From Microbulbifer donghaiensis (lineage in GTDB: Bacteria; Pseudomonadota; Gammaproteobacteria; Pseudomonadales; Cellvibrionaceae), in contig NZ_FQVA01000003.1 in assembly GCF_900129095.1 (NCBI RefSeq), forward strand, positions 207,776 to 271,775: 64,000 nt of DNA, read 5' to 3'. The position numbers and the translations under genes were made by a program. The notes below the pieces were generated by a model. That model did no database searches. It was not told where the DNA came from and saw only the letters and a list, made by a program, of their open reading frames with translations. This document shows, in pieces, positions 9,859 through 17,152 of the stretch (position 1 is the stretch's first letter; every line of letters starts with the position of its first letter).

Positions 9859-11166
9859 TCAGCGCCTGGCCGACTCCAAATCAGACTCGATCGTCCGGCT
9901 GGCCCGCCAGAAGTGCCAGGCCGACCACGGCATGATCAAGGTACATACGGCGAGCAGCGCGTAGCGCATCGATTCAGCCCCGAAGCTCGGCGCCAGGGCA
10001 TCGCTTAACGCACCGGTCAGCAGCGGGCCGAGCGCCAGACCGATCGAATTCACGATCAGCAGGAAGACCGCACCGGCCACTGCACGCATCCCGAGGGATA
10101 CCAGCCCCTGCACGAGTGCGAGCACCGGCGCGAGGTAGACGTTTTGTACCATGAACGGAATGAACAGGCTAGCAACGCTGAGCTGCACCGAGGTCGCCCC
10201 GTAGGTGAAGGCAAAGAAGAGGACCGAGGCCAGCATGGACCAGGCAATCACGCGCAGGGTTCTGCCGTGCCCCTGGCCGCCGAGACTGTCGGCCATGCGG
10301 CCACCGAGGAAATAGGCCAGCCCACTGCCTATGCCGAAGATCAGCCCCAGGTACAGGCCCAACTGCACGATACTGGCGTCGAAGCTGCGAACCACGAAAC
10401 TGGGGGTAAAATTGATCACCGCGTAGGCCACGAAGGTGCTGAGCCCGGCGCCTGTCGACATATGGATAAAGGACCGGCGACGCCACAGCGCGCGCAGCAC
10501 GTCACCCATTGCCGGCTGCGCGCTCTCGTCATGAATATTCTCCGACGCGCCGCGCGCGGGCTCCCTGACGGTAAAACGGAACACCAGTGCAAGCAGGATG
10601 CCGGGCAGACCGACGATAAAGAAGGCCTCGCGCCAGCCAATATTTTGCGCAATCCAGCCACCGGCCAGATAGGCCAGCAGAATGCCGATCGAAATCCCCA
10701 GCGAATAGATGCCCATTGCTCCCGCCCGTTTCTCCGGCGGGTAATAGTCGGCGATCATCGAATAGGCTGGCGGGCTCAGTCCGGCCTCACCGACACCCAC
10801 GCCGATTCGCGCCAGTGCCAGGTGCCAGATATTGGCGGCGAGCCCGCAGACCGCGGTCATCAGGCTCCAGACGCCAATGGCTGCCGAAATCAGATTGCGT
10901 CGATTGACCCGGTCCGCCAGTCGGGCAATGGGCACCCCGAGCGTGACATAGAAGAGCGCGAACGCGGTGCCGCTCAGCGCGCCGAGCACGGCATCGCCGA
11001 CCAGAAATTCCTCTTTGATCGCCGGCAGCAGGATCGCGAGGATCTGCCGATCGACGAAATTGAGCACATAGACCAGGGTCAGGAGAGTGAGTGCGTAACG
11101 ACGCACGGCCACCAGGCCGGCGCCATTTGCCGAGGCCACCGAAGTCGCCGGATTTGCAGTGTTCAT
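9859..11166 (-). CDS. MFS transporter (spinster-like family)
   Basis: A 435-residue inner-membrane transporter with about 12 membrane helices. Helix 1 reads ALTLLTLVYVLNFVDRQILA, a signature of the spinster-like and related organic-acid MFS groups, with the inter-helix 2/3 loop IARLADRVNRRN (the GxLADrxgRR motif) and helix 4 region LARIGVGVGEAGLSPPAYSM. The substrate is not determinable; aromatic or hydrophobic compounds are common in this group. TTTTATCTG occurs twice, 11 bp apart, 18-36 nt upstream of the start, and might be a control site for the TetR protein encoded downstream. Confidence 0.9.
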   Translation of the reverse strand: MNTANPATSVASANGAGLVAVRRYALTLLTLVYVLNFVDRQILAILLPAIKEEFLVGDAVLGALSGTAFALFYVTLGVPIARLADRVNRRNLISAAIGVWSLMTAVCGLAANIWHLALARIGVGVGEAGLSPPAYSMIADYYPPEKRAGAMGIYSLGISIGILLAYLAGGWIAQNIGWREAFFIVGLPGILLALVFRFTVREPARGASENIHDESAQPAMGDVLRALWRRRSFIHMSTGAGLSTFVAYAVINFTPSFVVRSFDASIVQLGLYLGLIFGIGSGLAYFLGGRMADSLGGQGHGRTLRVIAWSMLASVLFFAFTYGATSVQLSVASLFIPFMVQNVYLAPVLALVQGLVSLGMRAVAGAVFLLIVNSIGLALGPLLTGALSDALAPSFGAESMRYALLAVCTLIMPWSAWHFWRASRTIESDLESARR

Positions 11167-11609
11167 TCGAGTTCCGCCGTGTTTTTATCTGTGTTTTATC
11201 TGACATCGATACCCGAAACCCCATAATACACACACTATTTTTTTACTGCCAATAACCTTTTATAGCTACAGCCATGAGCAATCCGACAGCGACGCCGGGG
11301 GTGTCGGCGTCAGTGCCATCTGCGGGGAAGGTCCGCGATGCGCCTGCAACAGCGGGCACTCACGCTGTTCCAGGCCCCTTCCCAGGTCACGATTGACGAG
11401 ATATCGACTTTCTACGCCCTGCTCGGGCAAGACAGCGTCAGCTGGCTGATCGCACGGTGCAATTCGCACTAGGAGTACATTTTTATGCTAGGTAGATTGG
11501 GACATACGCCTGGCGCTACGAAGCCCTGTCCGGGCGGGCCGACAAATCAAGCGCTTCTTATGCGGAAAATGATCGCGAGCTTGGACAATCAGTGCGACTG
11601 CTGCGTCGT
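11167..11609. other. Gap with possible gene debris
   Basis: This 443-bp stretch lies between the MFS and GNAT genes. A perfect hairpin GACGCCG-N7-CGGCGTC sits near 11291-11311. A plus-strand frame of 44 codons at 11338-11472 (MRLQQRALTLFQAPSQVTID at its start) has protein-like composition but no family and no good ribosome site. I see no intact gene. Confidence 0.4.
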
Positions 11610-12215
11610 TTAGTCAACGGGTTTGACCGATTGCGACCCGTCATTACGATGGCCAGCCGCAGCAAACCAGTCGCGCTGCAGCAGTCCGAATAACAGTGCG
11701 TCCTGGATTTCTCCCATATGAAAATAGCACTCGCGCAACAGGCCCTCGCGCTGGAAACCCAGTTTCTCCAGCACGCGTATCGAAGCGACATTGCGCGGAT
11801 CCGCATCGGCGCCGATGCGGTGTGATTGCAGGCGTTTGAAGGCGAATTCGATCACCGCCGGCACCGCTTTCAGTATCAGCCCCCGCCCCCAGCAATCCCG
11901 CTTCAGCGCAAAACCGATCTGCGCGTGTCGGTTCTGCCGATCGATAGCGGCCAGGGTACAGGTACCGATAATTTCGCCTTCCAGCTCTATCCCCCACTGA
12001 TAGAGACTGCCCTCGAGAAAGCCCTCGCGAATAGACTGCAAATACTGCTCCGCTGCGGCACGCGTACCGAGCGGCTCGGTCGCCATATAGCGCACCACCT
12101 GCGGGTCGGCAAAAATGGCTTGCAGGGAGGGAAGATCTGCTTCGGTCAGCCAGCGCAGTTGCAATCCTTCGCCGGCAAGGGTTGGCAGTCGAGTTCCTAA
12201 CTGATCGGGATTCAC
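11610..12215 (-). CDS. GNAT N-acetyltransferase, RimJ/RimL type
   Basis: A 201-residue acetyltransferase of the RimJ/RimL (Acetyltransf_3) group. It opens with GEGLQLRWLTEADLPSLQAI and a conserved DPQVVRYMATEPL segment. The core strands give WGIELEGEIIGTCTLAAID and HAQIGFALKRDCWGRGLI, where RDCWGRGL is the acetyl-CoA loop. The C-terminal NVASIRVLEKLGFQREGLLR is the typical asparagine and 'EKLGF' signature. Members acetylate protein N-termini or small amines; the target is unknown. Its ATG overlaps the stop of the upstream 138-residue membrane gene by 4 nt, so translation is likely coupled. A short tail (AAAGHRNDGSQSVKPVD) is species-specific. Confidence 0.9.
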   Translation of the reverse strand: MNPDQLGTRLPTLAGEGLQLRWLTEADLPSLQAIFADPQVVRYMATEPLGTRAAAEQYLQSIREGFLEGSLYQWGIELEGEIIGTCTLAAIDRQNRHAQIGFALKRDCWGRGLILKAVPAVIEFAFKRLQSHRIGADADPRNVASIRVLEKLGFQREGLLRECYFHMGEIQDALLFGLLQRDWFAAAGHRNDGSQSVKPVD

Positions 12216-12628
12216 GGTGCAATCATCCAGTGATAGAGACCGTAGCAGGCGACTCCGACCCCGAAGATAAACTGCCCGATCAAAAGGGCGCGGATTGCAA
12301 AGGTATAGCGCACTACCGAGCCTCTTTTTTCACTGTCGCGAGAAAATATTCGGCTCTTCTCCGGCAGCTGCTGCTCCAGCAATTTCAGCCCCGGCACCGC
12401 AAGACTCAGCAGCTGGCGGCTGCGCGCATCGACGAGCCAGAAAACCGCACACAGGATCACGACAAAACCGCCCAGCAGGGCCAGAATCAGCGGGTGAAAT
12501 CCTTTCTCGACCGCAGTGAAGATGCCGCCTTCGGCAAACATACTGAGCACCACGAAGAAGTTGAAACCCTTCAGGCGCTGTTCCGCATTGAATCGATAGT
12601 GTTCACACAAATACTGGTGCTCATTCAC
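12212..12628 (-). CDS. Membrane protein of unknown function
   Basis: A 138-residue protein, not recognised. It has a soluble N-terminal helix (MNEHQYLCEHYRFNAEQRLK), two adjacent membrane segments at ~22-40 and ~46-66 (LILALLGGFVVILCAVFWLV), a basic cytoplasmic segment at ~68-105, and a third membrane segment at ~112-134. AAGGAGTGGGG precedes the ATG. Its stop overlaps the start of the GNAT gene, and a possible 57-residue single-helix protein ends 11 bp upstream, so this looks like a small operon of membrane proteins plus an acetyltransferase. Confidence 0.75.
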   Translation of the reverse strand: MNEHQYLCEHYRFNAEQRLKGFNFFVVLSMFAEGGIFTAVEKGFHPLILALLGGFVVILCAVFWLVDARSRQLLSLAVPGLKLLEQQLPEKSRIFSRDSEKRGSVVRYTFAIRALLIGQFIFGVGVACYGLYHWMIAP

Positions 12629-12639
12629 TACCCCACTCC

Positions 12640-12813
12640 TTACCTAAGAAATTCCCGATAAATTGCTGCCAGCATTCCCGTCACAGCCAGCAATGAAAGT
12701 GCAATTAGGCCGACGGTCAAGGTATAGGAGATCACGCAGGAACAAAACCTTTTAGGCCCTAAATCGGCAAGAACAGAAAACTGTATACGAGATCGATTGC
12801 CCAGGCGACGCAC
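12640..12813 (-). CDS. Possible 57-residue single-helix membrane protein
   Basis: A short frame from GTG at 12813 to TAA at 12640. The product has a basic N-terminus (MRRLGNRSRIQF), a CSCV segment, one clear membrane helix (LTVGLIALSLLAVTGMLAAI) and a short basic tail YREFLR, giving an N-out or N-in single-pass topology. It ends 11 bp before the next membrane gene, as in an operon. The frame remains open upstream to about 12876 with protein-like sequence (ELNLYEGHQSRSWVVYFV) but no ATG. The start is therefore unsure, and this could be the surviving end of a longer, damaged gene. Confidence 0.4.
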   Translation of the reverse strand: MRRLGNRSRIQFSVLADLGPKRFCSCVISYTLTVGLIALSLLAVTGMLAAIYREFLR

Positions 12814-12876
12814 GAAATAGACTACCCAGCTGCGACTTTGGTGGCCTTCATAAAGATTCAGTTCTGCGGAAGCAAC

Positions 12877-13254
12877 TCAGCGGTATTTATCCTGCAGACA
12901 CCAATCGAGCGCCTCTTCCGTAAAGACATCACCGCTCGGAACAAGTTGCGCGGGATCATCGAGTACGCCAATCAGGAAATGTGTCTCTCCACTCCATTTA
13001 GTGCTTTGATAAGACAGCGGTGTGCCACACTTTTTGCAGAAGCAGCGATTCACCCCCTCTGAACTGCGGTAACATTCCGGCCTGGACAACCATTCGACCT
13101 GTTCGTCGCGAAAGCCAACCCAGGTCGAGAAGGCGCCACCGGTGGAACGACGGCAGCTGTCGCAATGACAACGCGCGACAAATTTCGGCGGGCGCTTCGC
13201 TTCAAAACGGACGGCGCCGCAGTGACAGCCGCCTCTATAGTTTTCTTCCTTCAC
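12877..13254 (-). CDS. GFA/CENP-V domain zinc protein
   Basis: A 125-residue protein of the glutathione-dependent formaldehyde-activating (GFA) family, a compact beta fold built around zinc sites. All cysteine ligand groups are present: GGCHCGAVRFE near the N-terminus, RCHCDSCRRSTGGAF at ~28-42, and RCFCKKCGTPLSYQ at ~70-83. The C-terminus ends DWCLQDKYR. Most bacterial members have no proven substrate and the formaldehyde role is not general. It stands alone downstream of acs on the same strand, with the acs terminator between them, so it probably has its own promoter. Confidence 0.92.
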   Translation of the reverse strand: MKEENYRGGCHCGAVRFEAKRPPKFVARCHCDSCRRSTGGAFSTWVGFRDEQVEWLSRPECYRSSEGVNRCFCKKCGTPLSYQSTKWSGETHFLIGVLDDPAQLVPSGDVFTEEALDWCLQDKYR

Positions 13255-13320
13255 AATTTACTCCTGTATTGGCCAGCGGTGCGTTAACGCGCGACTGCAG
13301 ATGCGAGGCCTCTACGACAC

Positions 13321-13345
13321 AAAAAAGCCGGGCAGTGCCCGGCTT
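13321..13345 (-). terminator. acs terminator
   Basis: Read on the minus strand: AAGCCGGGC-ACT-GCCCGGCTT followed by further T's. A 9-bp perfect stem with a T-run, 20 nt after the acs stop codon. Confidence 0.92.
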
Positions 13346-13364
13346 ATCAACTTTCTGCTTAGTT

Positions 13365-15302
13365 TCACTTATTGGCGCGGTGCTCGACCAGCTCGTCGAC
13401 CACGGACGGATCCGCCAGTGTCGAGGTATCGCCGAGATTCTCCAGTTCGTTCGCGGCGATCTTGCGCAGGATTCGGCGCATGATCTTGCCGGAGCGGGTT
13501 TTCGGCAGGCCGGGCGCCCACTGGATGATATCCGGCTTGGCGATAGGGCCAATTTCCTTCACGCATAGGTCGATCAGTTCCTGGCGCAGCTCCTCCGACG
13601 GCTCGTGACCGGCCTTCAGGGTGACGTAGGCGTAGATGCCCTGCCCCTTGATATCGTGCGGGTAGCCCACCACCGCCGCCTCGGCGGTATCGTCGTGCAG
13701 CACGATAGCGCTCTCGATTTCCGCGGTACCGAGGCGGTGCCCGGACACGTTCAGCACATCGTCGATGCGGCCGGTAATCCAGTAGTCGCCATCCTTGTCG
13801 CGGCGCGCGCCGTCGCCGGTGAAGTAGTAGCCGGGGAAGGTGGAGAAGTAGGTATCGATCATGCGCTGGTGATCGCCGAACACCGAGCGGATCATGCTCG
13901 GCCAGCTGGCCTTCATTACCAGTGCGCCCTCACCCTCGCCATCGATTTCCTGACCCTTTTCATCCAGCAGTGCCGGCTGCACGCCGAAGAAGGGCCTGGT
14001 GGCGGAGCCGGGTTTCATGGTGATGGCTCCGGGCAGCGGCGTGATCAGGTGCGCGCCGGTTTCGGTCTGCCACCAGGTGTCGACAATCGGGCAGTGCTCG
14101 TCGCCGACCACCTTGTAATACCACTCCCAGGCTTCCGGGTTGATCGGCTCACCGACGGTGCCCAGCAGCTTCAGTGAACTGCGATCGGTACCAGTAACAT
14201 AGTCGTCGCCCGCACCCATTAATGCGCGGATCGCGGTCGGCGCCGTGTAGAAAATATTGACCTTGTGCTTGTCCACCACCTGCCAGCAGCGCGACGCATC
14301 CGGGTAGGTGGGCACACCCTCGAACATCAGCGAGATGGCGCCTACGGCCAGCGGGCCGTAGACGATATAACTGTGCCCGGTGATCCAGCCGACATCGGCG
14401 GTACACCAGAAGACATCGCCCTCCTTGTAATCGAAGGTGTACTTGAAGGTCATCGCCGACATCAGCAGGTAGCCGGCGGTGGTGTGCAGCACGCCTTTCG
14501 GCTTGCCGGTGGAACCGGACGTATAGAGTATAAACAGCGGGTCTTCCGCGTTCATCACTTCCGCTGCGCAGTCGGCGCCCTGCTCGGCGACGGACTCGGC
14601 GTACCAGATATCCCGCTTGCTGTCCCAGTCAATGTTGGCGCCAGTGCGCTTGACCACGATCGCGGTGTGCACATCGGGACAGCTGGCCAGCGCCTTATCC
14701 ACATTGGCCTTGAGCGGTATCTTGCGACCGCCGCGCACACCCTCATCGGCGGTGATCACCAGCCGGCAGTCGGAGTCGAGGATGCGGTCTTTCAACGAGT
14801 CGGGAGAGAAGCCGCCAAACACGACCGAGTGCACGGCGCCGATGCGAGCACAGGCGAGCATCGCATAGGCGGCCTCCGGGATCATCGGCATATAGAGGCA
14901 GACGCGATCGCCCTTGTTGACGCCGCGGGCCTTCAGCAAATTGGCCAGCCGGCAGACCTGCTCGTGCAGCTCGGCGTAGGTGATGTGCTTGCTGTCGGCG
15001 GGATCGTCACCCTCCCAGATAATCGCGGTCTGCTCCGCGCGGGCCGGCAGGTGGCGGTCGATACAGTTGACGGAGACATTCAGCTCGCCGTCGGCGAACC
15101 AGGCCGCGTGTCCCTTGCTCAGGTCCTCGTCCACCACCTGGGTGAACGGCTTGTGCCACTGCAGGAAATCCTTCGCCTGCTGCGACCAGAAAGCCTGCGG
15201 ATCCTCGACGGACTGGCGGTACATCTTGTCGTAGTCCTCCGCGCGGATATGCGCGTCGGCGGCGAATTCGGCGGGCACTGGACGGGTGTGCACTTCAGAC
15301 AT
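13365..15302 (-). CDS. acs: Acetyl-CoA synthetase
   Basis: The 645-residue AMP-forming acetate:CoA ligase activates acetate through acetyl-AMP. The signature loop [20 protein letters not shown], the [20 protein letters not shown] hinge region, and the C-terminal [17 protein letters not shown] are all present. The lysine of RSGK is the catalytic residue that is reversibly acetylated in characterised Acs enzymes. The N-terminal segment [17 protein letters not shown] is typical of the family. A cupin gene lies divergently upstream, then a deacetylase and a GNAT-fused acetyl-CoA transferase gene on the same strand as acs. This context suggests acetyl-CoA and acetylation control (inference). A strong terminator follows. 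Confidence 0.97.
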   Translation of the reverse strand: MSEVHTRPVPAEFAADAHIRAEDYDKMYRQSVEDPQAFWSQQAKDFLQWHKPFTQVVDEDLSKGHAAWFADGELNVSVNCIDRHLPARAEQTAIIWEGDDPADSKHITYAELHEQVCRLANLLKARGVNKGDRVCLYMPMIPEAAYAMLACARIGAVHSVVFGGFSPDSLKDRILDSDCRLVITADEGVRGGRKIPLKANVDKALASCPDVHTAIVVKRTGANIDWDSKRDIWYAESVAEQGADCAAEVMNAEDPLFILYTSGSTGKPKGVLHTTAGYLLMSAMTFKYTFDYKEGDVFWCTADVGWITGHSYIVYGPLAVGAISLMFEGVPTYPDASRCWQVVDKHKVNIFYTAPTAIRALMGAGDDYVTGTDRSSLKLLGTVGEPINPEAWEWYYKVVGDEHCPIVDTWWQTETGAHLITPLPGAITMKPGSATRPFFGVQPALLDEKGQEIDGEGEGALVMKASWPSMIRSVFGDHQRMIDTYFSTFPGYYFTGDGARRDKDGDYWITGRIDDVLNVSGHRLGTAEIESAIVLHDDTAEAAVVGYPHDIKGQGIYAYVTLKAGHEPSEELRQELIDLCVKEIGPIAKPDIIQWAPGLPKTRSGKIMRRILRKIAANELENLGDTSTLADPSVVDELVEHRANK

Positions 15303-15613
15303 CGTTTTCTCCCTTATTAGAATTATCGGGCGTAGCGGGCCCCGGTGGCTGGCTTTGCCCTAGAGCATAGCCGAGCGGGGCGCGCACTGACGGACAGCCA
15401 CTCTGCATTGCTCGCCGCCCGCTATGCCGACCAGTTATACACCGGCGACAGATAGGTGACAACGCTGTCAAATGGCGTTTCGATTCATCATAACGCGCCG
15501 ACAAAACCGAATCCCAGCGCAAGAATGGAATCGCGTGCCATTTTTGCGACAGCAGTGCAAAATAGCCCGACAAAAAAGTGATCACATTTTTCAAATAGCA
15601 ATCGAGGTGCACC
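15303..15613. promoter_or_regulatory. acs / cupin divergent promoter region
   Basis: A 311-bp divergent spacer. A palindromic core GTGATCAC within AAAAAGTGATCACATTTTT lies at 15578-15585, about 30 nt before the cupin start. The same 8-mer, as AAGTGATCACTT, lies at 28625-28636 before another secreted-protein gene. No canonical promoter could be fixed by eye. Confidence 0.4.
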
Positions 15614-15967
15614 ATGGGTGTGAAACTGCTACGGATTTCAGAGGGCAAGGGTGAACGGGACGCGGGACCGGTGGCGCCAGAAAAAGTACTGGCGGGCCAG
15701 CCGCAGCAGCTGACCGAACACTTTTTCACCAATGCCAAGGAAAACTTCTTTTGCGGTATCTGGTCTTCCGATACCGGTAAGTGGACACTCACTTACAGCG
15801 AGGATGAGTTCTGCTACATCATCGATGGCGAGGCGGTGATCACCGACGCGGACGGCCACAGCGAGCGGGTCAGTACCGGCGACGCCTTCTGCATTCCGGC
15901 CGGCTTCGAGGGCACCTGGGAAACCCTGGGTAGCGTGAAGAAGTTCTACGCGATCTACGAGGAGTAA
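15614..15967 (+). CDS. Cupin-domain protein (Cupin_3 type)
   Basis: A single-domain cupin of 117 residues. The middle holds KENFFCGIWSSDTGKWTLTY and EDEFCYIIDGEAVITDADGH, the first cupin motif in the variant form of the Cupin_3/ureidoglycine aminohydrolase-like group. The second motif region is VSTGDAFCIPAGFEGTWETL. Classical metal-binding histidines are mostly absent, as is usual in this subgroup, so catalysis is uncertain and a small-ligand-binding role is possible. It is divergent from acs and convergent with the deacetylase gene, 12 bp away. Confidence 0.85.
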   Translation: MGVKLLRISEGKGERDAGPVAPEKVLAGQPQQLTEHFFTNAKENFFCGIWSSDTGKWTLTYSEDEFCYIIDGEAVITDADGHSERVSTGDAFCIPAGFEGTWETLGSVKKFYAIYEE

Positions 15968-15979
15968 GTTGGCGGCGGC

Positions 15980-16903
15980 TCAGTGGCCGATCAGGCCATT
16001 CAGGTGAGCTACCACGCTGCGCCCCAGGGCTCCGAGGGCGTAGCCCCCTTCCAGCGCCGAGACAATGCGCCCGTCCGCGTGGCGCCCGGCCAGTTCGCGC
16101 ACGACATCGGTCACCCAGCGGTAATCCTGTTCCAGCAGCCGCAACTGCGCCATCTCGTCCTCGATATGGCCGTCGAAGCCCGCCGAGATAAAGATCATCT
16201 GCGGCTGGAACTGTTCCAGTGCCGGCAGCCATTGTTCCTCAACCGCGCGGCGGAATTCCTCGCCGCCGGCACCGGGCTCCAGCGGCGTATTGACGATATG
16301 CGCCGGCAGCTCGCCGGTACCGCTGAACGGATAGAAGGGGTGCTGGAAGCTGGAGCACAGCAGGAAGCCGTCGCGGTCGCGCACGAACTCCTCGGTGCCG
16401 TTTCCGTGGTGCACGTCGAAATCCACGATTGCCACCCGCTCCAGGCCGTAATGCTGTCGCGCCCAGGCCGCGCCGATGGCGATATTGTTGAACAGGCAGA
16501 AACCCATGGCCCTGGCCCGCTCGGCGTGGTGGCCCGGCGGGCGCACCGCGCAGAAGGCCGACGGTACCTCGCCGGCCATCACCCGGTCCACCGCCGACAC
16601 CACGGCGCCGGCGGCGTGCAGCGCGGCAGCCAGTGAGCCGGGACACATGGACGTGTCCTCATCCAGTACCACCATCCCCTCTGCCGGTGCCCGCGCGAAA
16701 ATCGAGTCTACGTAATCGGAGTCGTGCACCAGCACCAGCTGTTCGCGGGTTGCCGCCGGCGCGTCAAAGTGGCGCAGCACGAAATCGAGGCCACTGCTCA
16801 GCAGCTGGTCGTGAATGGCATCGAGCCGCGCCGGCCGCTCCGGGTGGCCGGCGCCCATATCGTGGCCGGCGCACGCGGGACTGGTGATAAATCCGATAGA
16901 CAT
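15980..16903 (-). CDS. Class II HDAC-like / AcuC-type deacetylase
   Basis: A 307-residue zinc-dependent deacetylase of the arginase/HDAC fold, found in bacteria as AcuC, HdaH or acetylpolyamine amidohydrolase. Visible residues include the N-terminal HPERPARLDAI, the histidine pair in RPPGHHAERARAMGFCLFNN, the zinc ligands in DFDVHHGNGTEEF, the aspartate in ISAGFDGHIEDEM, and the terminal EGGYALGALG. It could deacetylate lysine in proteins or a small acetylated amine. Its placement between acs and a GNAT-containing gene makes Acs a plausible substrate, as with AcuC of Bacillus subtilis. An acetylpolyamine role is an alternative, since polyamine genes lie 6 kb away. It is probably not co-transcribed with acs because the cupin gene intervenes. 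Confidence 0.93.
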   Translation of the reverse strand: MSIGFITSPACAGHDMGAGHPERPARLDAIHDQLLSSGLDFVLRHFDAPAATREQLVLVHDSDYVDSIFARAPAEGMVVLDEDTSMCPGSLAAALHAAGAVVSAVDRVMAGEVPSAFCAVRPPGHHAERARAMGFCLFNNIAIGAAWARQHYGLERVAIVDFDVHHGNGTEEFVRDRDGFLLCSSFQHPFYPFSGTGELPAHIVNTPLEPGAGGEEFRRAVEEQWLPALEQFQPQMIFISAGFDGHIEDEMAQLRLLEQDYRWVTDVVRELAGRHADGRIVSALEGGYALGALGRSVVAHLNGLIGH

Positions 16904-17011
16904 GAGCGGACTCCGGGCGTGGAAATGGCCTTGGCGAAGTGTAACTATGCCCTGTTATTAACCCGGCAACCAAATAGGTTGACGGGTTAATGCGGCACAG
17001 GGAAGTGCCGA

Positions 17012-17030
17012 CGCCGGCCGGAGGCCGGCG
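17012..17030. repeat. Perfect GC-rich hairpin
   Basis: CGCCGGCC-GGA-GGCCGGCG, an 8-bp perfect stem in the 239-bp spacer between the deacetylase and transferase genes. A 14-bp AT-rich palindrome AATTACATGTAATT follows at 17041-17054. Neither has a T-run. Confidence 0.5.
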
Positions 17031-17120
17031 CGAGCCCTTGAATTACATGTAATTGCGGATCAGCTAAAGCTGGCCAAATCCGCTCCCGGCGATTTTGTGC
17101 GCGGGCATTTCAAGGGCGAC

Positions 17121-17152
17121 GGCCAAATAGATCAAGGATGATCTATTTGGCC
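17121..17152 (-). terminator. 14-bp perfect hairpin over a stop codon
   Basis: GGCCAAATAGATCA pairs perfectly with TGATCTATTTGGCC around the loop AGGA. The stem includes the TAG stop codon (17143-17145) of the acetyl-CoA transferase gene. There is no T-run, so it is better viewed as an RNA 3'-end stabiliser or a Rho-dependent end than as a standard terminator. Confidence 0.5.

Noticed and set aside
10144..11226. 360-codon plus-strand frame
   Set aside because: It is antisense to the MFS gene and is rich in Gln/His/Arg as expected for such shadows.
11338..11472. 44-codon plus-strand frame MRLQQRALTLFQAPSQVTID...
   Set aside because: It is protein-like but short, with no ribosome site, no family and no neighbours in the same orientation; mentioned only as possible debris.
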